Of a DNA stretch of 64,000 bases, positions 1 through 10,121 are shown piece after piece. The position numbers and the translations under genes were made by a program. Positions within the stretch are counted from its first letter, which is position 1. Each line of letters starts with the position of its first letter. The notes beneath the pieces were generated by a model. It was not told the origin of the DNA and did not search any database. It was given only the letters and a program-made list of their open reading frames with translations. Source of the stretch: Sphingobacterium tabacisoli (lineage in GTDB: Bacteria; Bacteroidota; Bacteroidia; Sphingobacteriales; Sphingobacteriaceae). The DNA lies in the NCBI RefSeq assembly GCF_017908035.1, contig NZ_JAEQMU010000002.1, positions 186,001-250,000 on the forward strand, in the 5' to 3' direction.

Positions 1-2202
1 ACCGTGTGTCATCAGCAACGGGCGTTTGATATTCGGAGCATAGGTAAATGGAGACATCTGGTCATACACCTCTTTGGCCTGCCAGTACGTACGAGCCTCA
101 CCTTGGAATCCAAAGGGAGTCAACGTGCGGTTGTATGCTCCGCTTCGGGCGATACCTGCTGCAAAGAGGTCGGTATGTGCCAATAGATTGGCCGTCATGA
201 ATGCGCCATAGGAGTGACCACCTACACCGATACGATTTCTATCGGCTACCCCTAGATCCACGACGTAGTCGATCAATGCTTTTGCATTGTCCTCAATCTG
301 TTGGATAAATGTATCATTGGGTTCATTGCTTCCCTCTCCCACAATCGGCATATCAGCTTGGTCGAGTACCGCATAGCCTCTGGTCACCCAGAATACAGGC
401 GAGCGGAATGCCAGTCGCGGGTAGCGGTGCGGCGAACCTTTGACCTGTCCTGCAGCGGCCCTTGTTTTAAATTCACGCGGATACGCCCATATCAACACCG
501 GTAGGGGAGCATCGCCTTTTTTGAACCCTTCAGGTAGATATAGGGTCGCGGATAGGTTCAAACCATCCTTGCGCGGGTAGGATAAAAGTTTTTTCTCTAC
601 ATTTTGAAGACTTGGATATGGATCTGAGAAATGGGTCAACTGAGCCTCCGCTTTCGATTTCAGTGTGATCGCATATACATTGGGCGAAGCCGTTGACGAT
701 TCTCTAAACACATATACGATGCCTTTATCATCATAGAACAAAGGTTCTTCATAGTGGTTTCTTTTCGATTTGTATAAGGTATCCTGTTTGCTGGTATGTA
801 TATTCCAGCGCATTACAAACGGACGGTCTCCTTCAGGCGAAGCACCGAGCCCCTGGGTGTATATATTCCCTTTGCTATCGCCGCGTAACATTCCTTTGTC
901 ATTAAATAGAAATTTCCCTGGATCACTATACGTATCTTCCGATTTACGATTGGCCAATACACGAAGTACTTTGTTTGTCTTGGAATCCATTACCGTCAAT
1001 TGCGATGTGCGGTCTTTGCGCCAATTCTCTTCTATAATACCAAAGCCTGTGCTCCATGAAACCTGACGGATTCTATATTTACTGATATAGAGCTTTGTGG
1101 CTTGATTGACTTCAAATGGTGCATTGGCCTGGAGTAGCTCATCACGGAACTCTCTGTTTTGGTTTGGGTTGCCACCATCCTGTGCTACCGTCCATAATAA
1201 GGTTGCCTCCTTGTCCTTACGCCAGGAAAAGTTGCGCGGACCGGCGATCACCGCATCAAAGCTGATAGGCAGATTGTCGCCCAAAGGGATGGTGTGTATC
1301 GTTTTACTGCTATTGTCCGTAAGGTTTATTACAGCGACCTCAACAGGAAAGAGCTGTATCGGAACTAGGTAAGAGTACGGTTTTACAATTTTCTCTACCA
1401 ACATATACTTTCCATCCGGCGAATAACTGGCATCATTTAGGATTCCCGAAATTCCCGTTTCCTTAATCTGTCCGTTCCGGTCGATTTCGATTAATGAAGA
1501 GCTCAGGTAATAGCCCATGAGGTCTTCATCATGCGCATTGCCCAATAGATTTTGATAGGTACGGGAGGGCGTGATACCGCCCAGGTTTTGCTGGACGATC
1601 GGTCCGATGGGAACAGGATTCGCTTCGGGTACTTTTTGGTCAGCAAAGGCAACCCGCTGTACCAATAGTGTGTTTTCATTTTTCCATTGGAAAGTCTTAC
1701 CAAAACTATCATTGACCTGTTCCATCAGCCTGTGTGCCTTCTGAGTCTGCAGATCCGCTATCCAAAGTTCCGTATGCTTTATAGTTTTATTAAGAAATGC
1801 AAAAGAGTTGTTGGAAGGGGACCAGCTGATATCGGCTAGTTGTAAATCGTTTGGAAGCCCACTCAGTGTGAATTCTCTTCCCGTTTTGATATCACGTACG
1901 CTTATTGATTTATATTTGCCTGAATTCTCGCCTACAGTGGTGTAGGTTATCGGGTTGATGCGCAATCCTGCAATACCCAATACCGGCTGTGATGCTTCTA
2001 CGATAGTCTCAAAACCGGGAGCTTCCAGAATGAGCATCCACGCGCCATCACTACTTATCTTTATGTCCGGTATTTGCGGAGCGTCGACGAGGTCCACGAT
2101 ACTTTGCGGAGGTAGTTTATAAGGAATCTGTTCCTGGGCAAGGGCCGTGGTAGCCAGCATCCAGGAGCTCGTAATTAGAGTCAGGCGCGTAGCTAACCTC
2201 AC
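1..2202 (-). CDS. S9 prolyl-oligopeptidase-family serine peptidase (C-terminus outside window)
   Basis: Exported serine peptidase of the prolyl oligopeptidase family, resembling the glutamyl-endopeptidase-like branch. It was translated by hand because the frame runs off the left edge. The chosen start is a GTG four bases after the S10 gene stop; it gives a signal peptide ending in TTALAQ. A long propeller-like N-terminal part is followed by the alpha/beta-hydrolase domain, with the nucleophile in GGHSYGAFMT near residue 663. The frame leaves the window at LLMTHG, just before the expected catalytic Asp and His, so about 734 codons are visible. As last visible gene of the sigma-FecR-SusCD-S10 operon it probably digests imported oligopeptides in the periplasm. 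Family assignment is firm; the substrate and exact start are inferred. Confidence 0.85.
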   Translation of the reverse strand, partial: MRLATRLTLITSSWMLATTALAQEQIPYKLPPQSIVDLVDAPQIPDIKISSDGAWMLILEAPGFETIVEASQPVLGIAGLRINPITYTTVGENSGKYKSISVRDIKTGREFTLSGLPNDLQLADISWSPSNNSFAFLNKTIKHTELWIADLQTQKAHRLMEQVNDSFGKTFQWKNENTLLVQRVAFADQKVPEANPVPIGPIVQQNLGGITPSRTYQNLLGNAHDEDLMGYYLSSSLIEIDRNGQIKETGISGILNDASYSPDGKYMLVEKIVKPYSYLVPIQLFPVEVAVINLTDNSSKTIHTIPLGDNLPISFDAVIAGPRNFSWRKDKEATLLWTVAQDGGNPNQNREFRDELLQANAPFEVNQATKLYISKYRIRQVSWSTGFGIIEENWRKDRTSQLTVMDSKTNKVLRVLANRKSEDTYSDPGKFLFNDKGMLRGDSKGNIYTQGLGASPEGDRPFVMRWNIHTSKQDTLYKSKRNHYEEPLFYDDKGIVYVFRESSTASPNVYAITLKSKAEAQLTHFSDPYPSLQNVEKKLLSYPRKDGLNLSATLYLPEGFKKGDAPLPVLIWAYPREFKTRAAAGQVKGSPHRYPRLAFRSPVFWVTRGYAVLDQADMPIVGEGSNEPNDTFIQQIEDNAKALIDYVVDLGVADRNRIGVGGHSYGAFMTANLLAHTDLFAAGIARSGAYNRTLTPFGFQGEARTYWQAKEVYDQMSPFTYAPNIKRPLLMTHG

Positions 2203-2206
2203 CCAC

Positions 2207-3763
2207 TTAGTTCTTCTTGTAAAATTCATCAGCATCATTATTTAGTTGTATCATACATTCTTTTGGCATATAGACCATATGGCCGGCTTCGTAATAAGTA
2301 AAGGAAGTCTTGGCTTGTTGCTCCGGGCGTAGATTCATATGCTTGACCACATATTCTGCCGCGTGGTAGGGAGTAGCCAGATCATAATAGCCTGCAATAA
2401 CCCATACCTTGAGGTCCGGGTTCTTTGACATAGCCTGCCTTAACAGTTCCGAGCTGTTAAGATACTTATTTTGTACGTTATTATAGTTCCAGGGATGGAC
2501 GGCACCCGAAAAATCGTAAGGCAGGTTATTCTTAAAACCGAGCTCCGTGCGTATATGGTGATTTATAGCAGCCGAGAATGTGCCCGCTGTATTGCCTGCC
2601 GGATCGAACTCGACCTGTTGTCCACTATCATCATAGTCTCTTCCTATGGCACGGCTATCCAAACGGCCTACTGTAAGGCCTTCGTCCCGGCGTAGTTCCT
2701 TGCAGAATTTATGGATGTTGATACGAAGGTTGGTAGAGCGGATATAGGAGATGGACAAGCCGGTATAGTAGGCCAGTTTTTTAGCGATATGCTCATACTC
2801 TTCTGTACTGAGGTCAGAGCCTTTATTCAACGCCAGCAGGTATTCCGTATTAGCAAATTGTTCGACTTCATCCAATGTCTTCCTCAGGTTCTGCTGCAGT
2901 TCAGGAGCAAGCTGTTTATGGTAAAATGCCGTAGCCGTATAGGTCGGTAGAAATAGCGGGTAAGGGACATCATTGCCTATTTCAAAACGTGCGGTCTGCA
3001 TATTCAGTATAGAGCTTAACATAATGACCCCATCAAAGAATAGCGTGTAGCGCGATTGCAGGTATTGCACCAGCCCGGCTGCCCGTGGTGTGCCGTAGCT
3101 CTCACCCATAATGTATTTTTTGGAAGACCAGCGTTCGTTTTTAGTGACATAGAGCCGGATGAAATCAGCCACAGACTGTACATCCTCCACGAATCCGTGA
3201 AACTGCTTGGGGTCTTCTCCGGTTACCGCTCGGCTATAGCCCGTAGAGATCGGGTCGATAAATACCAGATCCGTTTTGTCGAGCCATGTCTCTGGATTGT
3301 CGGTATAGCTATATGGATAGACCGCATCGCCGGCATCTGTCAGCGCAGGACGCTTAGGACCCATAAATCCGAGGTTGACCCATACGGAAGCCGAACCAGG
3401 CCCCCCATTGAAGGCGAATGTCAATGGGCGATCTGCCGCTTTTTTGCCGGTGGCGATATAAGCGATAAAAAACACATTTCCTTTTGCATTACCATCTTCA
3501 TCCTTTAGTTGGACATAGCCCGCCTGAGCGGTATAGTCCAATGTGCCGCTTCGCAGTTTAGCACGGTGCTTGGTTTCGACGATATGCGGAATTATTGGAG
3601 AATTGGATTCTATAATCGGCGTGTCAACAGATGGTGCTGCCACTTTTCCAGATTTATGGTAGGCAGGCCCTCTAGGTATAGTAGGGCCTAGGCTCCCTGC
3701 CTGCGCCCATATCGTGATGGGAGCAAGCAAGAAGGCTATGCTATAGAAGAGTTGTTTAACCAT
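2207..3763 (-). CDS. S10 family serine carboxypeptidase-like protein, secreted
   Basis: Periplasmic or surface carboxypeptidase of family S10, removing C-terminal residues from peptides. A 21-residue signal peptide ends in IWAQ. The oxyanion-loop motif NGGPGSAS lies near residue 118, the nucleophile in GESYGTPRAAG at Ser221, the catalytic Asp in GYYDLATP at about 461 and the His in AGHMVY at about 495, so the triad looks complete. At 518 residues it is of normal bacterial S10 length. Only two bases separate it from the SusD stop and four from the S9 start, so the three are probably co-transcribed. Together with S9 this suggests stepwise peptide degradation coupled to SusCD import. Specificity cannot be read from the sequence. 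Confidence 0.9.
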   Translation of the reverse strand: MVKQLFYSIAFLLAPITIWAQAGSLGPTIPRGPAYHKSGKVAAPSVDTPIIESNSPIIPHIVETKHRAKLRSGTLDYTAQAGYVQLKDEDGNAKGNVFFIAYIATGKKAADRPLTFAFNGGPGSASVWVNLGFMGPKRPALTDAGDAVYPYSYTDNPETWLDKTDLVFIDPISTGYSRAVTGEDPKQFHGFVEDVQSVADFIRLYVTKNERWSSKKYIMGESYGTPRAAGLVQYLQSRYTLFFDGVIMLSSILNMQTARFEIGNDVPYPLFLPTYTATAFYHKQLAPELQQNLRKTLDEVEQFANTEYLLALNKGSDLSTEEYEHIAKKLAYYTGLSISYIRSTNLRINIHKFCKELRRDEGLTVGRLDSRAIGRDYDDSGQQVEFDPAGNTAGTFSAAINHHIRTELGFKNNLPYDFSGAVHPWNYNNVQNKYLNSSELLRQAMSKNPDLKVWVIAGYYDLATPYHAAEYVVKHMNLRPEQQAKTSFTYYEAGHMVYMPKECMIQLNNDADEFYKKN

Positions 3764-3765
3764 TA

Positions 3766-5256
3766 TCAGTCGTTTTTGATAGCGTTATTCAATGTCAGTT
3801 CGCTGTTCGGTATTGGGAATATATAGTTCGGTTCTGTAGGGGCGACAGCAGGAATAGACTGTTTTACCTTCGATGGTATCGTCTGGCCTAGACGCATTAG
3901 GTCACCATTACGGATGCCCTCTCCCAAGAACTCAATCCTTCTTTCTTCAATAATACGGTCAAGATAGGTATCCAGCGTACCGAAATCGCTAGACGCGTAC
4001 GTTTTCCCTTGGTTAGAACGCGAGTAGATCGCATTAAACAGGGCGAGGGAACGGCTATCGACTGTTTTTTTACTCCGTGCCAGTGCTTCCGAAAGATTCA
4101 GGACGACCTCAGCATAGCGGATTACAGGAATATAATCCAGGTAGGGCGAAGCCTGATAAAATTTGAAAAGCCAAGGACGGCCGCTTTGCTTGCCGACCTT
4201 TACAAATGAAGTCCGTCTATCGTCATCCGTTGCCCAGGTGCTGGAGGCAAAGATCCCTTCGACCACATTCAGAGAGTACTCTCCTGCTCCGTTACTCGTC
4301 GGAGTTCCTCCATCGGTAAGCCCCGGCATATAATATCGCGGTAGGGAAGAGCCAGGAGCGTCATTGGAACTAAAAGGCATGGAGAAAATAGATTCGTCCG
4401 ATGTATAAGGAGCTTTAAAGACTTCAGTAACACTGCCCATTAATTTATTGGCCACACCTGTAGGTGCTACGAATGGCGCCGCAGCAGGGACAATCTTGTC
4501 TGCCTCCGTGATCACTTTGTCGTATTCGCCCATACTCAGGTATACCCGGGTTTTTAAAGCGATAGCCGTGTTTTTGTGTGCACGTGTCGTGTTCAAAGCC
4601 GCAGAGGTATAGTTCGAGGGCAGATTCTTTTCTGCAAAATCCAGATCATCCAGAATCTGCTTATAGGTTTCTGCTACAGAGCTTCTTTTGAGGTCGTAGT
4701 TGCCGGGGCCTACATTACCTTTCAGGCGAAGCGGAAGCCCGGGCATACTGCCTTTGCCATCCCAGTAAGGACGTGCATAGAGCTGCAGAAGCAGGTAGTA
4801 GCTCGTAGCACGTATCAGTCTGGCCTCTGCATTGTACTGGTTGAATTGCTCTTCGCTCAATACCGCTTTTCCTTTGCTCTCGAGGCCTTCGAGAAATACA
4901 TTCACCTTATTTATGGCGAGGTAGCCTGCCGCCCAGACATCTTCGACATCCGAGGTTGTCGCCTGTGTCAGCATCGAGAATACAATGGCCCCTGTAGCAC
5001 CATTCATATTGGAAGAATGAAATTCGCCTGTGCGCACATCGCTCAATAATACTCCCCAGCTGCCGTACAGGTTGGTTGCTTTAAGATTTACATATAGACC
5101 GTTCACCTGGTTACCTATCCGCTCTGGGCTACCAAAAGCAGTTTCGTCGGTGATTAGGGTCAGTGGATTCGGATTAAGCCATTCGTTTTTCTTGCAACCC
5201 GCCAAGGAAAGTACAAGTAGCGAGGAGCATAGTATATATTTTAGATTATTCTTCAT
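3766..5256 (-). CDS. SusD/RagB-family nutrient-binding outer membrane lipoprotein
   Basis: Surface lipoprotein that forms the lid of a SusC-type transporter and captures the substrate. The N-terminus carries a lipobox (LVLSLAGC, Cys20). TPR-like helices follow, and the typical SusD C-terminal signature is present (RIIEERRIEFLGEGIRNGDLMRLG). Length of 496 residues is normal. It lies 31 bases downstream of the STN-type SusC and directly upstream of the S10 peptidase. The peptidase neighbours suggest that oligopeptides rather than glycans are bound (inference). The gene has no obvious defects. Confidence 0.93.
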   Translation of the reverse strand: MKNNLKYILCSSLLVLSLAGCKKNEWLNPNPLTLITDETAFGSPERIGNQVNGLYVNLKATNLYGSWGVLLSDVRTGEFHSSNMNGATGAIVFSMLTQATTSDVEDVWAAGYLAINKVNVFLEGLESKGKAVLSEEQFNQYNAEARLIRATSYYLLLQLYARPYWDGKGSMPGLPLRLKGNVGPGNYDLKRSSVAETYKQILDDLDFAEKNLPSNYTSAALNTTRAHKNTAIALKTRVYLSMGEYDKVITEADKIVPAAAPFVAPTGVANKLMGSVTEVFKAPYTSDESIFSMPFSSNDAPGSSLPRYYMPGLTDGGTPTSNGAGEYSLNVVEGIFASSTWATDDDRRTSFVKVGKQSGRPWLFKFYQASPYLDYIPVIRYAEVVLNLSEALARSKKTVDSRSLALFNAIYSRSNQGKTYASSDFGTLDTYLDRIIEERRIEFLGEGIRNGDLMRLGQTIPSKVKQSIPAVAPTEPNYIFPIPNSELTLNNAIKND

Positions 5257-5287
5257 GATATAAATTCCTAATAGTGATCAATAATGA

Positions 5288-8200
5288 TTAAAAGCCAACA
5301 GACAGTCCAACCGTATAGGTACGCGCATTAGGCGCCTGGTTCTTGTCGATACCCTGTTGTATGGCTGAATTACCAAAAGTCGTTACCTCCGGGTCGAATC
5401 CGGTGTATTTGGTCCACATTGCTAGATTCTGTCCGCTTACATAGGCACGTAGGTTTCCGACACCTATTCTTTTGGCTATATCGCTAGGGAAATTATAGGA
5501 TACCATGATGTTTTTAAGTCGGATAAAATCCGTCGAGCTCACGTTCTTCGACAGTGGCAGCGTGTTACCATTAGATACGTTGTCATTATTTACCAGTCGG
5601 GGAATGTCCGTATTATCACCCGGCTTTTGCCATCTGTCCAGCATATCGACCGAGTTGTTCCAGAAACGCATATCACGCATACTGGCTTGTGTTCCGTTCA
5701 TCATATGTCCGCCGAATTGATAGGTAACCAATGCCGATAGCTCTATACCTTTATAGTTGAACGAGTTAGACCAGCCTCCGAATACCTTAGGTGCTACATT
5801 ACGGTAAGGTTTGGCGTCTTCAGCCGGCGTGATTGCCCGCGCACGGCTTCCATCCTCATATTCCCACTGGTATTTGACACCGTTGCCTCCACTTAAGCTC
5901 TGCTGATAAAGTACTTTATTTCCATTACCATCCAGAAAAATCTGACGTCCTGTAGCTGGGTCGACACCAGCGGTTTCAATCACGTAGAGCATACCTGCAC
6001 TTTGCCCCGGCATGGTGATAGTCAGGCCATCGTTGGAGCCCAATATGATGCTGGATACACCGTTGGCCAGATTTTTAACTTCATTCTTATTGGTCGTGAA
6101 GTTGAAAGAGGTATTCCAGGTGAAATTATCATTCTTTATCGGTGCGGTATTCAATGTGATCTCTATCCCCTGATTATACATCTCACCTACGTTTTGCAGG
6201 ATACGGTTGTTCGTCGCATTTGGAATCCCGGCAGAAGGAGGTAGAGGCACCGCGATAATCAAGCCATCGACCGTGTTACGGTAGTACCCGATTTCCCCTG
6301 TTATCTTACCGAATAGTCCAAAATCAAGACCGATATCTAATTTTTTACTGGTTTCCCATTTCAGATCCGGGTTACCTGTGATGGAATAGGTCAATCCCGG
6401 CTGTCCACCATACAGATTGGCACTATAGGTATTGATGGCGCCAAAATCCGAAAGACCACCTACGTTTCCAACTTTACCGTAACTTCCGCGCAGCTTAAGG
6501 TTTGTCAGCGTGCTGGCGATAGAAGCGTTTTTCCAGAAATCTTCTTTTGTAATATCCCAGCCTGCAGATACACCCCAGAATACCCCTTTTTTATTGTTTA
6601 GCCCCAGAGCAGAGTATTCATCCTGGCGGAGATTCGCTGTGACGTAGTATTTCTTTTTATAGTCGTACTGTACCCTAGAGAATAAGGAGAATAGGTAGTT
6701 GTTGATTTCTGGATTACCAGTAGCATAGGCTACCACATTCTGCCATCCACCCTGTATCGTTGTATAGTACGGGTCACTTTGTCCGGTACGTTGCAAGCCG
6801 AACTGATTCCCTGTAGTACGTTGCTGTTCTTGGCCCAGTAATACACCTAAGCTGTGCACATCAGCAAATTTTTTGTCAATATTAAGGGTATTGGTCCATA
6901 CCCAGCGCTCTTTATTCGCTTGGAGATTAAACGTCGAACCGTTGGTCGATATCGCTTCACCTGACAGTGGCGAAAGGTAATGGTCGTATTTTGCAAGACG
7001 GTAGTCAATACCGTAAATACTCTTAAAGGAAATCCATGGCAATGGATTTATTTGTATAAATGCATTAGACTGTATGTTGTTGACATGGTTGTTCGAGCGG
7101 TTGTGGTCCAAAGAGATAACCGGGTTGTAAAAACCAAAACGAGATTGGTTTAGGTGGCCCTCATTGTCCATCAGTCCGATAAAACCACTGGCTGTGGTAT
7201 TGTAGCTGCCATCATTATTGTAGGGAGCTGCCACCGGAGCTGATATCAAGGCTATTCTGGACATGGCACCCGAAGAGGATGAAGACTGAAAAGCTCCTGT
7301 AGAACCCGTACCCGTAGACATTGCTGCGAGGTTATTTTCGTTAGAGAAATTTAGTTTAGCTCCGACTTTCATCCAATTGGTCGTCTTGTTGTCGATATTG
7401 AACATCGCTGATTTGCGTTCGAAACCACTGCGTTGAAAAATACCTTCCTGATTTGCATACGATATCGAGCCGTAGTAGTTCGTTTTATCCGTTGCACCGG
7501 ATATATTGAGTGCATGGCTATGAGACTGCCCTGTGCGGTAGATATAGTCGTTCCAGTCAGTGTCGATAAAATTTCCGTCTTTATCCTTGTTTAAGGAGAA
7601 ATAGTTTGTCTTCTCATTATAAGAACCATCGTTACGTATCCCTTCGTTTTTTACCTCTACATATTGTGCCGCATTCAGCATCTTCGGTAGTCTGTTTGCT
7701 TTATTGATACCGTACCAGCCTTCGTAATTGACACGTGTTGAGCCTCTTTTTCCTTTTTTTGTTGTGATGAATACCACGCCATTTGCAGCCCGGCTACCGT
7801 ATATACTTGTTGCTGCCGCATCCTTTGCGATATCAATACTTTCGATGTCTGCCGGATTAATAGCCGATAGCGGGTTGTTGGAAGCATAACTCGGTCCAGA
7901 GTCATCGTTGGTGTCAAATGCAGGTACACCGTCGATTACCACAAGCGGGTAGGTGCTGAGCGATAACGAGTTTGTTCCTCTGATTTTAAAAACAGGAGCC
8001 TGGTTTGGTACACCTGCATTGGCACTCACCTGTACCCCCGAAGAACGGCCACCCAGTGCTGCGTCAAAACTCTGTACCGGAAGACTATTGATATCATCCC
8101 CCTTTACAGAAGTCAGGCTACCGGTACTCTCCTTGCGGGATTGGGTACCGTATCCGATTACAACGACCTCATCCAGTTGCTCTTCCGAAGATTGAAGGAC

Positions 8201-8815
8201 AATCTCGATAGGGTTAGCATCGGTAATCAGCTTCTCCTGAGGTAGGTAACCTATATACTTTACGACAAGTACACTGTTGCGTGGCACACTGAAAGCAAAA
8301 TGCCCCTTATTATTGGTCGACGTGGCACGGGTACTCCCTTTTACACTTAATGACACCCCTGCAATAGGCTGTCGGTTGATATCCACCACGCGGCCACTTA
8401 TTGCCAACTCGTCCTGATTCTGTCTAGCTTCGGTCGGTGTACTGACTTCATTTACTTCCGTTTTTTGGATGAGCACCGTATTGTCATTGATTTTATAGTG
8501 AAGTTTCTGCTTCGACAATAACTCTTCCAGTGCCGTAGTCCAACGCATATTTTCACAGCGTAGATTTATATTTTCATATTCATTCACATTCCTTGTGTTG
8601 TATATAAAATCTATGCCCGTTTGATTTCTGATTTCAGCGAGAACAGCTTTAAAGGGCTTGTTTCGAGCTTCTATAGTAACATATTGACCATAGCTATGCG
8701 CACTGACCTGTACACAAGCAATGGTTAGAAACAAGATGATGAGTTTCATGTGCATCAAAATTTTGACGGTTCTGTTCCCTACAGGTTGCCGCCATGAGTG
8801 AGAAGTTTTGTACAT
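5288..8815 (-). CDS. SusC/RagA-family TonB-dependent outer membrane receptor with STN domain
   Basis: TonB-dependent outer-membrane porter that imports the substrate delivered by SusD and signals its presence. After a long N-terminus and a signal segment ending VSAHSYGQ, an STN domain spans about residues 50-115. A carboxypeptidase-regulatory-like domain follows (about 140-210), then the TonB-box region EEQLDEVVVIGYGTQ (about 212-226), plug and barrel, ending in TVGLSVGF. At 1175 residues it is full length. The STN domain is the part that contacts FecR in transport-coupled signalling, and the fecR and sigma genes lie immediately upstream, so the locus is probably self-inducing. The ATG at the upstream end was kept; an internal Met near residue 21 would give a shorter signal peptide. 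Confidence 0.94.
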   Translation of the reverse strand: MYKTSHSWRQPVGNRTVKILMHMKLIILFLTIACVQVSAHSYGQYVTIEARNKPFKAVLAEIRNQTGIDFIYNTRNVNEYENINLRCENMRWTTALEELLSKQKLHYKINDNTVLIQKTEVNEVSTPTEARQNQDELAISGRVVDINRQPIAGVSLSVKGSTRATSTNNKGHFAFSVPRNSVLVVKYIGYLPQEKLITDANPIEIVLQSSEEQLDEVVVIGYGTQSRKESTGSLTSVKGDDINSLPVQSFDAALGGRSSGVQVSANAGVPNQAPVFKIRGTNSLSLSTYPLVVIDGVPAFDTNDDSGPSYASNNPLSAINPADIESIDIAKDAAATSIYGSRAANGVVFITTKKGKRGSTRVNYEGWYGINKANRLPKMLNAAQYVEVKNEGIRNDGSYNEKTNYFSLNKDKDGNFIDTDWNDYIYRTGQSHSHALNISGATDKTNYYGSISYANQEGIFQRSGFERKSAMFNIDNKTTNWMKVGAKLNFSNENNLAAMSTGTGSTGAFQSSSSSGAMSRIALISAPVAAPYNNDGSYNTTASGFIGLMDNEGHLNQSRFGFYNPVISLDHNRSNNHVNNIQSNAFIQINPLPWISFKSIYGIDYRLAKYDHYLSPLSGEAISTNGSTFNLQANKERWVWTNTLNIDKKFADVHSLGVLLGQEQQRTTGNQFGLQRTGQSDPYYTTIQGGWQNVVAYATGNPEINNYLFSLFSRVQYDYKKKYYVTANLRQDEYSALGLNNKKGVFWGVSAGWDITKEDFWKNASIASTLTNLKLRGSYGKVGNVGGLSDFGAINTYSANLYGGQPGLTYSITGNPDLKWETSKKLDIGLDFGLFGKITGEIGYYRNTVDGLIIAVPLPPSAGIPNATNNRILQNVGEMYNQGIEITLNTAPIKNDNFTWNTSFNFTTNKNEVKNLANGVSSIILGSNDGLTITMPGQSAGMLYVIETAGVDPATGRQIFLDGNGNKVLYQQSLSGGNGVKYQWEYEDGSRARAITPAEDAKPYRNVAPKVFGGWSNSFNYKGIELSALVTYQFGGHMMNGTQASMRDMRFWNNSVDMLDRWQKPGDNTDIPRLVNNDNVSNGNTLPLSKNVSSTDFIRLKNIMVSYNFPSDIAKRIGVGNLRAYVSGQNLAMWTKYTGFDPEVTTFGNSAIQQGIDKNQAPNARTYTVGLSVGF

Positions 8816-8863
8816 TTGAATAGGATAAAATGATTTATAATTTTCGTAGTGAATCGTTATCTC

Positions 8864-8891
8864 ATACGGAGGTGTTGCCGCACCTCCGTAT
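8864..8891. promoter_or_regulatory. GC-rich hairpin between fecR and susC
   Basis: Perfect 11-bp inverted repeat, ATACGGAGGTG and CACCTCCGTAT, around a 6-base loop. It lies in the fecR-susC gap. A T-rich tract follows it only in the plus-strand direction, while the genes run on minus, so it is not a classical terminator for the operon. It may act as a partial stop or RNA-stability element lowering or separating susC expression. Confidence 0.45.
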
Positions 8892-8908
8892 ATTGTTTTT
8901 CATAGGTG

Positions 8909-10048
8909 TTATTTTTTCAATACATAGACTCCTCCTTCTTTAACTTTAAATCTAATTGATGAGACTTCCTGTAAATTCTGCAGTAATTCTTCTAGGCTAT
9001 TGGTACGCTTGAATGAACCGGAAAACCGGTCATCGCTTTCATAATCATAACTGACAAATTCGAGATTATACCATTCGTTGATCGAATTCATCAGCTCGCG
9101 GATAGTTAGGTTATCAAAGTAAAGGTAGCCCTGTTGCCATGCCGTTACTTTCTTCAGGTCTGCTTTTCGCTTTTGCAGGGCATTATTTCCAAATGCCTGC
9201 TCGCCCGGTTTTAATAGTATACTGTTCTCTTTGTTGTAGATTTTTACAGCACCTTCCAGCAGGGTTATTTCTTCTTCTTTGCCCACTGTAGCATTTACGT
9301 TAAAGTTTGTGCCCAGCACCCTGGTTACGTTGTGCGGGGTTTTTACATGAAAGGGCCAGGCTTTATTGCCCATGACGTCAAAGTAGGCGTTGCCGATCAG
9401 CGATAGGCTGCGTACATGTTTGTCAAATACCAGTGGTACGTTTATTTCAGAGTTGGCACTTAGTAAAACCTGACTGCCATCCGGTAGGAAAACCTGGTGT
9501 AGCTGTCCTTTTTTAGTGTTTATTTTTAATTCGAGATTGTCGGGTTGTATACGGTCCTCCTGTGTATTGATAAAGGTAGTGCCGTTGGCATGCACAAATA
9601 CCCCATAGCGCTGTAACTCATATTCGTTCAGTAAGCGGAAATTCTGTCCAGGCTCACGTAGGGAGAGAAGAGGAGCTCTATTGTCAAAAGAGAAGTTTTC
9701 TATAGCGGAGAAATTGTTTCTGCTCTCTGTTTTATAGAAAGACTTGAATAGACCGACCGTGCCTATCAGCAGGACTATCGCTACGGCGGCATATTTGAAA
9801 ATCATGCGCGATGGACGGGCGGTGCCGTTTTCCTGTTGTTGGCGTACGATATTTTCCCACACTTGATTTTGCTGATGGTCTAGAAAGGGGACAGCTTTAC
9901 CATATTGTTTATAGTATTCATCAAATTGTGCCAGGATATCTTCAGAAGGGTTATTGGTCAATAACTCAAGAAGCTGCTTTTCTTCCTCAGGGGTTAGTGC
10001 CCCTTCAAAATAGCATTTTAATAAATATGGTAATTTATGTTTATTCAT
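8909..10048 (-). CDS. FecR-family anti-sigma factor
   Basis: Inner-membrane anti-sigma factor that relays the state of the STN-type SusC to the ECF sigma factor. A short cytoplasmic domain (about 1-85, including the LKCYFEGALTPEEE type start) precedes one membrane segment (about 85-103, AAVAIVLLIGTVGLF). The periplasmic FecR domain follows (LPDGSQVLLSANSEI to RVLGTNFNVNA), with a DUF4974-like STN-contacting domain at the C-terminus. Length of 379 residues is typical. It sits 73 bases downstream of the sigma gene and 93 bases upstream of susC, the standard Bacteroidota order. Confidence 0.93.
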   Translation of the reverse strand: MNKHKLPYLLKCYFEGALTPEEEKQLLELLTNNPSEDILAQFDEYYKQYGKAVPFLDHQQNQVWENIVRQQQENGTARPSRMIFKYAAVAIVLLIGTVGLFKSFYKTESRNNFSAIENFSFDNRAPLLSLREPGQNFRLLNEYELQRYGVFVHANGTTFINTQEDRIQPDNLELKINTKKGQLHQVFLPDGSQVLLSANSEINVPLVFDKHVRSLSLIGNAYFDVMGNKAWPFHVKTPHNVTRVLGTNFNVNATVGKEEEITLLEGAVKIYNKENSILLKPGEQAFGNNALQKRKADLKKVTAWQQGYLYFDNLTIRELMNSINEWYNLEFVSYDYESDDRFSGSFKRTNSLEELLQNLQEVSSIRFKVKEGGVYVLKK

Positions 10049-10121
10049 GGTTGGTTATTGAGCTGTTTATAGATATAACAATTCTCAGAACCACGAAGTA
10101 CTATATGTGAAAAAATAAATA

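Noticed and set aside
1..2160. Several plus-strand ORFs of 60-98 codons
   Set aside because: All are antisense shadows of the S9 peptidase frame, which shows continuous family motifs.
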